Source of the DNA: SAR92 clade bacterium
Lineage (GTDB): Bacteria > Pseudomonadota > Gammaproteobacteria > Pseudomonadales > Porticoccaceae
DNA length: 64,000 nucleotides
Assembly (NCBI GenBank): GCA_014381985.1
Contig: JACNKP010000033.1
Coordinates: forward strand, 94,318-158,317
Direction of reading: 5' to 3'
Shown here: piece after piece, positions 15,698-24,924 of the stretch
Layout of the letters: the number at the start of each line of letters is the position of its first letter
Position numbering within the stretch: position 1 is the stretch's first letter
The notes under the pieces: model-generated
What the model was told of the DNA's origin: nothing
Database searches by the model: none
What the model saw: only the letters and a program-made list of their open reading frames with translations
Program-made: the position numbers and the translations under genes

Positions 15698-17083
15698 TTA
15701 CTTATCTAGATTATCTAATTTAGCGAAGTAGGCTTTTGCCGCACGATTAACCTTAGGTGACAAATAAAGCGCAGAGATCATGGTGGGGATTGCCATAGTA
15801 GCGTAGGTCGCCAAGATCAAGCCATTAACTATATCCATAGACACCACCGCACCACCCAACAGCAATGCTATATAGATAGGGGAATACCAATACTGGCGTT
15901 TCGTTCCAAACAAGAAACCCATGCATTTCACCCCATAAAACCACATGGTAACCATGGTGCTAAAACTCAGTAAACCGACCATGACCAGCAACAGGTACAT
16001 GCCCGTCACTGGAAAGACCTGCTCAATCGCTCGCGCCGTTAGCGTTACGCCCTGAACCCCAGTGTCTGTTTCCCACACGCCGGTAAGCAAAATAATTAAA
16101 GCAGTGCAGGTGCAGACCAGCAGAGTATCAATAACCGGCCCAACCATCGCAACGATTCCTTCACGAATAGGCTCAGTTGTCTTGGCCGCACCATGAGCCA
16201 GTGACTCAGTGCCAATGCCTGCCTCATTGGAGAATGCACCACGGCGCACACCAATCAAAATAACTGCACCTATAGAGCCTCCGGCTGCGGCCTCGCCGGT
16301 AAAGGCATCAGTCACGATTAATAATAGTGTTGCTGGAATATCAGCCGCAAAGGTGTATAAGACAGAAACGGTCATAAAGAGATACAACAGCACCATTGAG
16401 GGCACGAGACGCACGGTTAGACGACCAATTCGCTCAATACGACCAGCAATCACTAGACTGACCAAAATTGCCACCAGTGAACTGGCCACAACGTCAAACG
16501 TGAAATGTTGGTCAGGGCTCGCCCAGCCAGCTGGAATTGCAACGACGTCGCGCAATAATTGAATAAATTGATTAGCTTGGAAAATAGGCAATGCGCCAAT
16601 AAGACAGGCCCCTGCAAACAAAGCGGCCAAGGGGTACCAGCGTTTACCCATGCCCTCCATGATGACGTACATGGGCCCGCCATGTAATATTCCTGATGAA
16701 TCTTTTCCCCGATACATTACGGCAAGAGACGCGGTATAAAACTTTGTTGCTACACCCACAATGGCGGTTACCCACATCCAAAATACAGCGCCCGGACCAC
16801 CAATACTGATAGCAATAGCTACGCCAGCAATATTACCTAGCCCCAAGGTGCCTGATAGTGCAGTGGAAAGCGCTTGAGAATGAGGTATGTGCCCAGGATC
16901 ATTGGGGTCACTGTATTTGCCACGCAAAAGATCAATCGCATGACCGAAGTAACGGTACGGTTGAAAGCGCGAATAGATCATAAAGAATAAACCGCCGCCG
17001 ACAAGTAACACCACCAATGGCGTACTCCACATTATATCGGCCCACGCGTTAAAAAAGTCTTCTAGCTGCTGCAGAGTTACCAT
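15698..17083 (-). CDS. Alanine/glycine:cation symporter (AGCS family)
   Basis: Sodium- or proton-coupled uptake of alanine or glycine across the inner membrane. It has 461 residues and about ten transmembrane segments. The family signature GTLGLGNIAGVAIAISIGGPGAVFWMW spans residues 76-102, and FSNEAGIGTESLAHGAAKT is the conserved second motif. It ends 16 bp from the convergent GPx gene and lies 44 bp downstream of fur on the same strand, so read-through from fur is possible. Confidence 0.93.
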   Translation of the reverse strand: MVTLQQLEDFFNAWADIMWSTPLVVLLVGGGLFFMIYSRFQPYRYFGHAIDLLRGKYSDPNDPGHIPHSQALSTALSGTLGLGNIAGVAIAISIGGPGAVFWMWVTAIVGVATKFYTASLAVMYRGKDSSGILHGGPMYVIMEGMGKRWYPLAALFAGACLIGALPIFQANQFIQLLRDVVAIPAGWASPDQHFTFDVVASSLVAILVSLVIAGRIERIGRLTVRLVPSMVLLYLFMTVSVLYTFAADIPATLLLIVTDAFTGEAAAGGSIGAVILIGVRRGAFSNEAGIGTESLAHGAAKTTEPIREGIVAMVGPVIDTLLVCTCTALIILLTGVWETDTGVQGVTLTARAIEQVFPVTGMYLLLVMVGLLSFSTMVTMWFYGVKCMGFLFGTKRQYWYSPIYIALLLGGAVVSMDIVNGLILATYATMAIPTMISALYLSPKVNRAAKAYFAKLDNLDK

Positions 17084-17127
17084 AAGCGTGAATTTAGCTC
17101 ATCCATTTGCGTTTTTGTTATTGAGAA

Positions 17128-17541
17128 TTAGTCTTGCTTAAGCGGCTTTACGTACAATACTAAGCTATGGCCTATTACTTCAAATCCATTTTCCAGAGCA
17201 ATTTGCTCTTGCCTCTTGTGGATTTCAGGGTCATGAAACTCGACAACTTTCCCCGTTTCTGTGCAAACCATATGATCATGGCCATCACCCTTATCTAGCT
17301 CATAAATGGCAGGACCACTATCAAAATTATGTCGTGTAATGAGTCCAGCCGCTTCAAACTGAGTTAAAACCCGATATACCGTCGCTATGCCAACATCTTC
17401 CTGGGCATCACGTAAAGTTTGGTAGATATCCTCGGCGGTCATATGCCAATCAGGGCAGTCCTCTAAAATCTGTAAGATCTTTATTCGGGGCAATGTAACC
17501 TTGAGCCCAACCTTTTTTAGTTCTTGATCTTTTTGATTCAT
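17128..17541 (-). CDS. fur: Ferric uptake regulator Fur
   Basis: Iron-responsive repressor. The winged helix spans residues 1-85, with the recognition region DVGIATVYRVLTQFEAAGL. The metal-binding HDHMVC motif follows, then the dimerisation domain. Only the first cysteine of the usual CxxC is kept (HDHMVCTETGK) and the C-terminal cysteine pair is absent, as in the Pseudomonas type, so a structural zinc tetra-cysteine site is unlikely. It has 137 residues and is divergent from bamE (69 bp apart), an arrangement also seen in pseudomonads. Confidence 0.95.
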   Translation of the reverse strand: MNQKDQELKKVGLKVTLPRIKILQILEDCPDWHMTAEDIYQTLRDAQEDVGIATVYRVLTQFEAAGLITRHNFDSGPAIYELDKGDGHDHMVCTETGKVVEFHDPEIHKRQEQIALENGFEVIGHSLVLYVKPLKQD

Positions 17542-17610
17542 GTTTGCTCTTCTTTATAGTGCGCTAATTGGTTATTATCACCCTTCCCGACACTAACTGG
17601 AAGCCCGTCA

Positions 17611-17958
17611 ATGCGAAAACTTACCCTCAGCCTAATCTTATTGTCTGCACTTAGCTCTGGCTGTAGTTGGATTAAATTTCCTGGCGTGCATAAAGTAGAT
17701 ATTCAGCAAGGTAATATTCTCGACCAAGGCATGATTGATAAGCTATTGCCAGGTATGACTAAATCGCAGGTCAGGTTTGTCCTTGGCACGCCTTTAATTT
17801 CGGATACATTTAATCAAGGTCGGTGGGATTACATTTATCGCCGAGTCTCTCCATCTGGAGAGAAAACCGAAGAAAACGTGACTATTTACTTCGACGACGA
17901 AGGTAACCTAGAACGCCTTACTGGCGACTATGCCCCCGCACAGTCATCGTTAGAATGA
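17611..17958 (+). CDS. bamE: Outer-membrane assembly lipoprotein BamE
   Basis: Lipoprotein subunit of the BAM complex that inserts beta-barrel proteins. The signal peptide ends with lipidation Cys18 in LSSGC. The mature part has NILDQGMIDKLLPGMTKSQV, VRFVLGTPL and the YIYRRVSPSGEK strand typical of the SmpA/OmlA fold. At 115 residues it matches E. coli BamE. It converges on ratB, as in the smpB-ratA-ratB-smpA cluster of enterobacteria. Confidence 0.94.
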   Translation: MRKLTLSLILLSALSSGCSWIKFPGVHKVDIQQGNILDQGMIDKLLPGMTKSQVRFVLGTPLISDTFNQGRWDYIYRRVSPSGEKTEENVTIYFDDEGNLERLTGDYAPAQSSLE

Positions 17959-17988
17959 CCGCCACAAGAATGGTATTTCAATAAAAGC

Positions 17989-18330
17989 TCAATCCTTATT
18001 TTTGCTTTTAGCTTGCTCGGCTCGGCGGCGGCGAATTTCTTTTGGATCTAACAGTAACGGTCGGTAGATCTCTACCCTATCTAATGCCTTAAGCTCATAT
18101 ACGTCTGCACTGGCGAGCCCTTTGGCTCCTAATACCTGCGAAAATATGCCCACCTTACTTGTCGTCAGGTCGATTTCAGGAAATTTATCCAACACACCAG
18201 ATTGACTTATAGCGTCCATAGCCGTGGTGCCCTGAGGCACTACAACCTCAAGTAAAATTTGCCTGTCAGGCAACGCGTAAGCAACTTCGACAGTCATCAT
18301 GGGCGAATCTTTAGTCATTTTTAGACCCAT
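17989..18330 (-). CDS. RatB/RnfH family ubiquitin-like protein
   Basis: Small protein of 113 residues with a beta-grasp fold (UPF0125/RnfH), paired with ratA in many genomes; its function is not established. Signature segments: [11 protein letters not shown] at the start of the domain, VGIFSQ, and [21 protein letters not shown] near the end, followed by a charged tail. It overlaps ratA by 20 bp. Starts at in-frame ATGs 4 and 10-11 codons later are possible. Confidence 0.9.
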   Translation of the reverse strand: MGLKMTKDSPMMTVEVAYALPDRQILLEVVVPQGTTAMDAISQSGVLDKFPEIDLTTSKVGIFSQVLGAKGLASADVYELKALDRVEIYRPLLLDPKEIRRRRAEQAKSKNKD

Positions 18331-18754
18331 AAACTTGGTTAGCTCGCTGACACAAAGAATCTACCAAATTGTTTGCAACCCCCGAAAAAAGATTGGATGC
18401 CGCAAAGCTTAACCCCCTACTCTTGAAGTCAAATTCTAAATCTAGCTCCACTTTACAGGCACTTTCTGTTAGTGCCGTAAATGCCCAGCCACCTCGAAAG
18501 GTTTTGAAAGGTCCATCTTCCAGCGTCATTTTTATTTGTGATGGCGCCTGTAACTGATTACGTGTCATTAAGCTAAGACTCACCCCTGCTTTTTTTAAAT
18601 CTAGCCGCGCAAGCATCGTCTGGCAAGTATGTTCAAAAACCTCTACACCGCAACAGCCCTCCATAAATGAGGGATAATTAGACACATCATTGACCAAATC
18701 ATACATTGAGCGATCAGAGTGAGAGACTAATGCCGAGCGTTTAATTCTAGTCAA
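18311..18754 (-). CDS. ratA: RatA family START-domain protein
   Basis: START/SRPBCC-fold protein. The E. coli member was reported to bind 50S subunits and block 70S association; the mitochondrial relative Coq10 binds ubiquinone, so the cellular role is debated. It has 147 residues, with [21 protein letters not shown] at the N-terminus and [11 protein letters not shown] in the ligand-cavity strands. The start is TTG with AGGTGA about 7 nt upstream. Co-transcribed with ratB and probably with the upstream transporter gene (13-bp gap). Confidence 0.9.
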   Translation of the reverse strand: MTRIKRSALVSHSDRSMYDLVNDVSNYPSFMEGCCGVEVFEHTCQTMLARLDLKKAGVSLSLMTRNQLQAPSQIKMTLEDGPFKTFRGGWAFTALTESACKVELDLEFDFKSRGLSFAASNLFSGVANNLVDSLCQRANQVYGSKND

Positions 18755-18767
18755 AAAATATCACCTA

Positions 18768-20141
18768 TCAGACGAAAAATTTGTCGTAAACGCCCATTAT
18801 AAATACTACTGCAATGGCAGACGGAGCAATATACCTGATGGTCATCTGCCACAACGCTAACAATTGCGGTGACGTACCCTCCATTTCAACGTCAATCACA
18901 TCCTTTTTAAGTACATAACCCACAAACAGGGTAATGAGTAACCCACTTATCGGCAACATAATATTGGCGGTAAGAAAGTCTAGAAAATCAAAAAAGTTAA
19001 ACCCAGCTACCTTGTAGTCTGCCCAAATATTAAACGAGAACACACTCCCTAAACCCAACACCCAGGCAGTACCAGCGATGACGATATTAGCGCGAGCTCG
19101 TCCTATATTTTTTGCTTCCATTAACCAAGCGACACAGGGCTCTAGCAACGATATAGCCGAGCTCCATGCTGCGATTGATACTAAGACAAAGAAAATCGCC
19201 CCAATCAAAAGACCGCCAGGCATGCTGCCAAAGGCAACCGGCAAACTAATAAACATCAGACCAGGACCTTCGGTAGGCTCAATTCCAGGTGTAGCAAAGA
19301 CAATAGAGAAGATGATCAATCCGGAAATAATAGCTACCGAACTGTCGAACAAAGCCACAATCAAAATAGTCTTACCAATATTGGCATCCTGTGGCATATA
19401 AGCACCATAGGCCATAATTGCCCCCATACCGATACTTAGCGTAAAGAAAGCTTGACCCATCGCTTCTAAAATACCGCGCCAGGTCAATGCATCTAAGTCA
19501 AAGCTAAATAGAAAGTTCACGGCGGCACTAAAATTGCCTTTTAAAATACTAAACACCAACAGTAATAAGAGCATAACAAACAACAACGGCATCAAAGTCT
19601 CAACGGCGATTCCAAGACCCTTTTTAACACCACCCACAACGACAGCCACGCAAAGAACCATAAAGACTGATTGCCACATGATCAATCGACTAGGGTCCGA
19701 TAGCAGCTCTGAGAATTTAGCGCTGGCCGCAGCACCATTAACACCCTGTAAGTCACCAGAGGAGATCAGGAAGATGTAATCTAAAGCCCAACCAGCAATA
19801 ACAGAATAGAATGACAAGATGAGCATACCCGCGAGTACTCCAAGCCATCCGACAACTTGCCACTGAGCATTAGCGCCACTATCAGTCACCGCCTCACGCA
19901 TAGAGTTAATGGGGCTCTGCCTACCATGGCGTCCAATTAGAACCTCTGCCATCATAACGGGAACGCCAATCAATAAGATGCAGCCCAGATAAACCAAAAC
20001 AAATGCGCCACCGCCATTACTGCCAGCAACATAGGGAAATTTCCACATGTTTCCAAGTCCAACCGCGGATCCGGTAGCTGCCATGATGAACGTCCAACGG
20101 CTAGCCCAAGCCCCATGCATGCCTTTTTGCTGCAATCCCAT
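18768..20141 (-). CDS. Sodium-dependent neurotransmitter:sodium symporter family transporter
   Basis: LeuT-fold amino-acid (or related solute) importer with about twelve transmembrane segments. TM1 has the sodium-binding GSAVGLGNMWKFPYVAGSNG near residue 25, and FFTLSIGMGAIMAYG marks TM6. The ATG at 20141 has GGAG 8 nt upstream and begins MGLQQKGMHGAWASRW, the usual family opening; the frame stays open to a TTG at 20189. It lies between ratA and smpB, which are adjacent in E. coli, so it looks inserted there. Confidence 0.93.
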   Translation of the reverse strand: MGLQQKGMHGAWASRWTFIMAATGSAVGLGNMWKFPYVAGSNGGGAFVLVYLGCILLIGVPVMMAEVLIGRHGRQSPINSMREAVTDSGANAQWQVVGWLGVLAGMLILSFYSVIAGWALDYIFLISSGDLQGVNGAAASAKFSELLSDPSRLIMWQSVFMVLCVAVVVGGVKKGLGIAVETLMPLLFVMLLLLLVFSILKGNFSAAVNFLFSFDLDALTWRGILEAMGQAFFTLSIGMGAIMAYGAYMPQDANIGKTILIVALFDSSVAIISGLIIFSIVFATPGIEPTEGPGLMFISLPVAFGSMPGGLLIGAIFFVLVSIAAWSSAISLLEPCVAWLMEAKNIGRARANIVIAGTAWVLGLGSVFSFNIWADYKVAGFNFFDFLDFLTANIMLPISGLLITLFVGYVLKKDVIDVEMEGTSPQLLALWQMTIRYIAPSAIAVVFIMGVYDKFFV

Positions 20142-20244
20142 ACGAGTATCTCCATTAAACCAGACGAAATTGTACTCACTCGCCACCAACTAACCTAATC
20201 ATTGGCTCATCTATTTAGTATTTAGGAACAATTAACAATAATTC

Positions 20245-20272
20245 ATGACAAACGACAGGTGAAACGTATAAT
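20245..20272 (+). promoter_or_regulatory. smpB promoter, close to the start codon
   Basis: The -35 ATGACA (20245-20250, five of six consensus bases) and the perfect -10 TATAAT (20267-20272) are 16 bp apart. The -10 ends 7 bp before the smpB ATG at 20280, so transcription should begin at or within a base or two of the start codon, giving a leaderless mRNA. Confidence 0.65.
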
Positions 20273-20279
20273 TCACCCC

Positions 20280-20756
20280 ATGACTAAAAAAACGCCCAAG
20301 CAACAATCAAGTACTATCGCGCTAAACAGAAAGGTGAAGCACGACTATTTTATCGAAGAGAAATTCGAGGCCGGTCTGGTGCTGCTCGGTTGGGAAGTCA
20401 AAAGCCTACGTGAAAGTAAAGTTAACCTCACCGACACCTACGTATTTGTTCGTGATGGCGAAGCCTGGTTAATCGGCACAAACATCACACCACTTTTGTC
20501 AGCCTCTACTCACTTTGTTACTGATGCTAAGCGAACACGCAAGTTACTACTTAATCATCGTGAGCTGCAAAAACTTGAAGAGGGCGTTAACCAAAAAGGC
20601 CACACCGCCGTTTGCACCGCGCTGTATTGGAAAAATCACCTCATTAAGTGTGAGATCGCTCTTGCCAAGGGCAAGGCATCCTATGACAAACGCATGGACG
20701 ACAAAGAACGTGACTGGAATCGCCAAAAACAGCGTTTAATGCGTCATTCTGGATAG
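20280..20756 (+). CDS. smpB: SsrA-binding protein SmpB
   Basis: Binds tmRNA and delivers it to stalled ribosomes for trans-translation. It has 158 residues from the ATG at 20280, which aligns with the E. coli start ([18 protein letters not shown]). Motifs: [45 protein letters not shown] and the basic tail [24 protein letters not shown] at 20259 is in frame but lies upstream of the -10 box. No tmRNA gene is seen beside it. Confidence 0.96.
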   Translation: MTKKTPKQQSSTIALNRKVKHDYFIEEKFEAGLVLLGWEVKSLRESKVNLTDTYVFVRDGEAWLIGTNITPLLSASTHFVTDAKRTRKLLLNHRELQKLEEGVNQKGHTAVCTALYWKNHLIKCEIALAKGKASYDKRMDDKERDWNRQKQRLMRHSG

Positions 20757-20850
20757 TATGTATCTATACGAACACTTAGATTCTAAGAATAAAATACAAC
20801 AAACACGTAATCCATAAATGTTATGGGTTAGCGACCGGGGACTAAATGAC

Positions 20851-21039
20851 ATGCTTGATAATGACAAACGATCCAGCATTAAACTTGAACCCACTACCAT
20901 TGTCCTCGGTACGTCTTTAGGTATTATCATCGGTGCTACAATTGGCGCTATTAAAGGTGATGTGGGATTTTGGGTCGCTATGGGCATCTGTTTTGGAGCC
21001 GCCTTTGGCTCATTGATCTGCCGGCTCATGTCCAAGTAA
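20851..21039 (+). CDS. Small glycine-rich membrane protein, unknown function
   Basis: A 62-residue ORF with two hydrophobic Gly/Ala-rich segments (about 18-36 and 40-58) containing repeated small-residue spacing (GTSLGIIIGATIGAIKG). A short charged N-terminus and an RLMSK end suggest a small helical-hairpin membrane protein. The ATG at 20851 has GGGGA 9 nt upstream; an ATG at 20818 would add 11 residues. It lies between smpB and the cysZ-like gene. I do not recognise the family. Confidence 0.5.
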   Translation: MLDNDKRSSIKLEPTTIVLGTSLGIIIGATIGAIKGDVGFWVAMGICFGAAFGSLICRLMSK

Positions 21040-21092
21040 AATTCCGGGGAGAAGTAATTGCTCCATCTAAAAAGTTTATTGAGGTCCCCATT

Positions 21093-21830
21093 GTGATACC
21101 TGCAGTAACTCATAGCCCCACTCTCATCTTTGAGGGCTTTAAGCTGTTATGGCGGCGGGATATTCGCTGGTTAGTTATCATTCCGTTATTGATCAATATT
21201 GCCCTCTTTGCCTCGGCGACAGGTTTTGCTGCCAGTTGGCTACAAAACTGGGTAACCACAATCACTACTTCAGTTCCCGAATGGTTGCAGTGGCTCTCAT
21301 GGATTATTTGGTTCTTGTTTGCGATTTTGGCGCTGGCTATTTATGCTTTTACCTTTACTATTTTTGCTAACCTTATTGGGTCGCCATTTTATGGTGTGAT
21401 TGCCCAAAGAGTGATTGCTGCAGAAACTCATACTATCCCAGAGGCGACCAATGTTGCCGCGTCGGCCTGGCAAAGTCTCGTTAGAGAGGCGCAGTTGATT
21501 ATCTATTTTGTGCCGCGGACACTGGGTGTTGGGATTGTTGCTTTAATACTGAGTTTTATCCCAGTGGTGAATTTACTGGCGCCAATAATTGCGGCAAGCT
21601 GGGCGGCTTGGTGCTTGTGTTTACAGTATTTAGATTATGCTGCGGACACTGAAGGCGTATCCTTTGTGGATTTACGTAATAAGGTTAGCGCAAACCGGCT
21701 AAGTTCAATGGGTTTTGGGTTTACCGCCATGGTAGCGTCGGCGGTGCCTGTGGTTAATCTGGTGATGTTGCCAGCATCAGTGGTTGCCGGTAGCCTATTA
21801 TGGTGCCGACAACATCGCGATATTGGTTAG
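21093..21830 (+). CDS. cysZ: CysZ-like EI24-family membrane protein
   Basis: Predicted inner-membrane protein of the CysZ (DUF540/EI24) family; E. coli CysZ imports sulfate. The order of features fits: GFKLLWRRDIRWLVIIPLLIN, VPEWLQWLSWIIW, ANLIGSPFYGVIAQRV, and the C-terminal VPVVNLVMLPASVVAG. The GTG at 21093 has GAGG 8 nt upstream and starts the protein where E. coli CysZ does; earlier in-frame codons would overlap the preceding small ORF. It is not next to cysK. The stop overlaps that of rhlB by 4 bp. Confidence 0.85.
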   Translation: MIPAVTHSPTLIFEGFKLLWRRDIRWLVIIPLLINIALFASATGFAASWLQNWVTTITTSVPEWLQWLSWIIWFLFAILALAIYAFTFTIFANLIGSPFYGVIAQRVIAAETHTIPEATNVAASAWQSLVREAQLIIYFVPRTLGVGIVALILSFIPVVNLLAPIIAASWAAWCLCLQYLDYAADTEGVSFVDLRNKVSANRLSSMGFGFTAMVASAVPVVNLVMLPASVVAGSLLWCRQHRDIG

Positions 21831-23290
21831 AGCGCGTCTTTTACAGGTGCGTCTACTTTAGATTTAGTTTCTTTCGGTGCTTTTGGTGTAGTTTCTGTCT
21901 GCGTTTTTAATTGAGATGCTTCAACTTTCGGCACATCTACTTTAGGATCGCTCGCAGGCTTTTTCTTGGCTGGCTGCCTAGGTGCTACCACTGGCCGAAT
22001 AAGGTTTTCTTCAGGCATGGTGCATTTTAGCTTCATATCTAATAGTTTTTCTATAGGCTCTAACAGAAAAGCATCGTCTTCGCAGGCAAAGCTAATCGAG
22101 ATACCTGTTTTACCAGCGCGGCCTGTCCGGCCAATGCGGTGTACATAATCTTCGGGTTCTTCGGGCAGGGTGTAATTAATAACGTGGCTAACGCCATCGA
22201 CATGGATACCACGGCCCGCAACATCCGTTGCTACCATGACTTTTAACGCACCAGACTTGAAGGAATCAAGTGCTCTCATGCGACGATTTTGAGGCACATC
22301 ACCGGACAAGATACCTACTTTGAAACCCTGTTTTCTAAGCTTTTCATGCAGGGTGCGGCAAATATCTCGGCGATTGGCAAACACCATGACACTGTCAACG
22401 TTGTCACCCAGTAGTATATTATTTAAAACAGTAAATTTTTCTTTTGCAGTGGTAATTAATACCTGCTGGTCAACGGTGTCGGTTGCAACTCGCTCAGCAC
22501 CAACTTCAACGGTCACTGGTTTGTCTGTCCAGGTTTCAGACAGTCGCAGTACTTCAGGTGTAAAGGTTGCCGAAAACAACAGTGACTGACGGTCTTCACG
22601 CTTAGGCGTTAAGTTGACTAGACGACGGACCTGCGGAATAAAGCCCATGTCGAGCATACGGTCAGCTTCGTCGATCACGAGCACTTCAACGCGATCAAGA
22701 TAAATATCTCGGTTATTAGCAAAATCCAACAACCGACCGGGTGTGCCCACTAAAATATCACAGTCATGCTTCTGCATTTTTTGCAGTTGCTTTCCATAGT
22801 CCATGCCACCAACCAGTGTGTGTGCGGTTAGCTTGGTATGCTTTAACAGCTGGGTAGCGTCATCGCCAATTTGGATGGCGAGTTCTCGTGTTGGCGCTAA
22901 AATTAGAGTTCTGGCTTCACCTAGAAAACGCTGGTCTTCCACAGGATGATTAAGTAAGTCAGTAATCATATTGATTAGAAATGCAGCCGTTTTACCGGTA
23001 CCCGTTTGTGCTTTACCAACAATATCGTGGCCATTAAGTGTATGCGGCAGCGAGGCGGCTTGGATAGGCGTGCAGTATTCAAAACCCGCGTCTTGAATGC
23101 CACGCATCAATTCTAGTGGCAAGTCAAAATCGTGAAATCGAGCCTTACCCTTTTCCGGTGAAACTTTAAACTGCGAAAGATCCCAAGGCTTGTTGTTACG
23201 ACTTGGAGCTCGAGTAGTTGGTTTCTTTTTCTGCTCAACAGCAACATCAGATGTTTCAGAGGCAGGTGTTTCTAATTTTTGTTCAGTCAA
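21827..23290 (-). CDS. rhlB: DEAD-box RNA helicase, RhlB type
   Basis: ATP-dependent RNA helicase, probably a partner in RNA decay. All core motifs are present: CTPIQ (Q), AQTGTGKT (I), PTRELA (Ia), TPGR, DEAD (II), SAT (III), VATDVAGRGIH and HRIGRTGR (VI). SFACEDDAFLLEPIEKLL near residue 410 resembles RhlB rather than RhlE or SrmB. The N-terminal (1-50) and C-terminal (430-487) tails are low-complexity, rich in Lys, Pro, Thr and Val. The only start upstream of the domain is TTG at 23290, without a clear Shine-Dalgarno. Confidence 0.88.
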   Translation of the reverse strand: MTEQKLETPASETSDVAVEQKKKPTTRAPSRNNKPWDLSQFKVSPEKGKARFHDFDLPLELMRGIQDAGFEYCTPIQAASLPHTLNGHDIVGKAQTGTGKTAAFLINMITDLLNHPVEDQRFLGEARTLILAPTRELAIQIGDDATQLLKHTKLTAHTLVGGMDYGKQLQKMQKHDCDILVGTPGRLLDFANNRDIYLDRVEVLVIDEADRMLDMGFIPQVRRLVNLTPKREDRQSLLFSATFTPEVLRLSETWTDKPVTVEVGAERVATDTVDQQVLITTAKEKFTVLNNILLGDNVDSVMVFANRRDICRTLHEKLRKQGFKVGILSGDVPQNRRMRALDSFKSGALKVMVATDVAGRGIHVDGVSHVINYTLPEEPEDYVHRIGRTGRAGKTGISISFACEDDAFLLEPIEKLLDMKLKCTMPEENLIRPVVAPRQPAKKKPASDPKVDVPKVEASQLKTQTETTPKAPKETKSKVDAPVKDAL

Positions 23291-23455
23291 GGTTATTTAC
23301 ACAGTAATTTACAGAAATTTATTGGGCCATGAGTAATTCAGCCTAATGAGGTCGCGGAGTGTACCAGAATTGTTATTTACTCGCTGATAATAAATATTAA
23401 CCCTGTACAGGCTTGCCACGAGTCGTCTAATTATAATAATCGACGATATTTACCT

Positions 23456-23480
23456 TTCCTTGAATTGCTCATTCAAGGAA
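23456..23480. promoter_or_regulatory. Perfect inverted repeat upstream of the MATE gene
   Basis: TTCCTTGAA (23456-23464) and TTCAAGGAA (23472-23480) form a perfect 9-bp inverted repeat with a 7-bp spacer, ending 31 bp before the MATE start codon. No T tract follows on the plus strand, so an operator for a dimeric repressor is more likely than a terminator. No regulator gene is adjacent. Confidence 0.4.
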
Positions 23481-23511
23481 GATAGCCACCTACATAGAAA
23501 AAGATACCTCG

Positions 23512-24924
23512 ATGTCCATTCCAGCGACCCATTCAGAAACATCTCACCCAAGGTTTATTGATAATGCGCGCACGCTATTGCGACTGGCAGCGCCTTTAAT
23601 TATGGGCCAAATTGCGGTGGTTGGAATGACCGTTACCGACATCTATATGGGTGGCCAGGTTGATGCAGATACCTTAGCCGCATTGCAACTCGGTGGTAGT
23701 GTCTGGTCAATGATAAATTTAATGGTGATTGGTATCATGATTGCCAATAGCCCGATCGTTGGGAATTTTTGGGGTGCTGGCCAACCAGGAAAAATCCGTT
23801 TCCAGTTTCAGCAGGTTCTCTGGCTGGCTCTGCCATTGGGTGTAGTGGTCATTAGCGCAGTGTTATTGGGTATCCACCTTGTCGGCCAGCTAGATATTTC
23901 AGCAAATGTGTACCGTATAACCGTTGGTTATCTTTATCCCTTTTTAATCACCGGTTTTATGTTTCCTGCATTCTTTGCATTTCGCACCACCTTCGAGGGG
24001 ATAGGAGATACCAGACCTGTGCTTGTATTTAATGGCGCCGCTTTTGTTTTAAATGGTATTCTTGATTATGCTCTGGTTTTTGGTAAGTTTGGCCTGCCTG
24101 CCTTAGGCGGTATAGGCGCAGCTTGGGCGACGGTCGTCGTCATGACTTTTTTAGTCACCTGCATGGCACTCTATGCTCGCCATTCGGCAACCTTAGAAAG
24201 TCTCAATCTCTACCATAAATTTGCCGCACCCAACCTTAAGGCTATGGCAGATACACTGCGTCTAGGGATCCCTATTGCCCTAAACATAGCAGCAGAGTTT
24301 AGTTTTTTGGCTGTTATTCCGTTTATGATCGCTCATCTGGGTTCGGAGATGTTGGCAGCTCATGCTATCGCGATCAATATCGACTCACTCGCCTTTATGG
24401 TGCCGCTAGGTATTGCTCAAGCACTGACTATTAAAATTGCTCATGCACAAGGAAGAGGAAATCCTCATGAAGCGAGGATGATATGTTTAGTAGGATTTAA
24501 ACTGGTTTTAATACTTGCCCTTATGACCAGTTCTTTAAAGGTTCTGCTGCGCAACGATATAGCCTCACTTTTCAGCGCAGACCCAGGCGTGCAAATTATC
24601 GCAGCCAACTTGTTTTTATTTGCTGCTATGCTGGGCTTAGTTGACTGCCTACAAATGGCGTGTAGTGGCGCACTGCGCGGTTATAAAGACGCGAGAATAC
24701 CTCTTGTTATTCAAGTCATTGCCTTCTGGGTGATTGCATTTCCTATCGCTTACAGTATTGCTTTAACCGACTTTTGGGGCCCACCCTTAGGTGTCTATGG
24801 CTTTTGGATCGGCACAGTTATTGCGGCATCTATTGCTGCCACCTGTTTGATTTATAGGTGGAACCTAGTGTCGAAAAATGAAATAAGAAAACTTACGCAG
24901 TCTCTGGAAAACGCCCCAGCGTGA
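23512..24924 (+). CDS. MATE-family multidrug efflux transporter
   Basis: Cation-coupled drug/toxin exporter with twelve transmembrane segments in two similar halves. It has 470 residues. MATE features: RLAAPLIMGQIAVVGMTVTD at TM1, the GNFWGAGQPGK loop between TM2 and TM3, and LGIPIALNIAAEF at the start of the second half, with GIAQALTIKIAHAQGRGN repeating the first-half loop. It belongs to the NorM-like branch by general appearance. The 3' end overlaps prmC by 32 bp (convergent). Confidence 0.92.
   Translation: MSIPATHSETSHPRFIDNARTLLRLAAPLIMGQIAVVGMTVTDIYMGGQVDADTLAALQLGGSVWSMINLMVIGIMIANSPIVGNFWGAGQPGKIRFQFQQVLWLALPLGVVVISAVLLGIHLVGQLDISANVYRITVGYLYPFLITGFMFPAFFAFRTTFEGIGDTRPVLVFNGAAFVLNGILDYALVFGKFGLPALGGIGAAWATVVVMTFLVTCMALYARHSATLESLNLYHKFAAPNLKAMADTLRLGIPIALNIAAEFSFLAVIPFMIAHLGSEMLAAHAIAINIDSLAFMVPLGIAQALTIKIAHAQGRGNPHEARMICLVGFKLVLILALMTSSLKVLLRNDIASLFSADPGVQIIAANLFLFAAMLGLVDCLQMACSGALRGYKDARIPLVIQVIAFWVIAFPIAYSIALTDFWGPPLGVYGFWIGTVIAASIAATCLIYRWNLVSKNEIRKLTQSLENAPA

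Noticed and set aside
20970..21092. Longer N-terminus for the cysZ-like protein
   Set aside because: It overlaps the small membrane ORF, and GTG 21093 has GAGG at the right distance and matches the family start.
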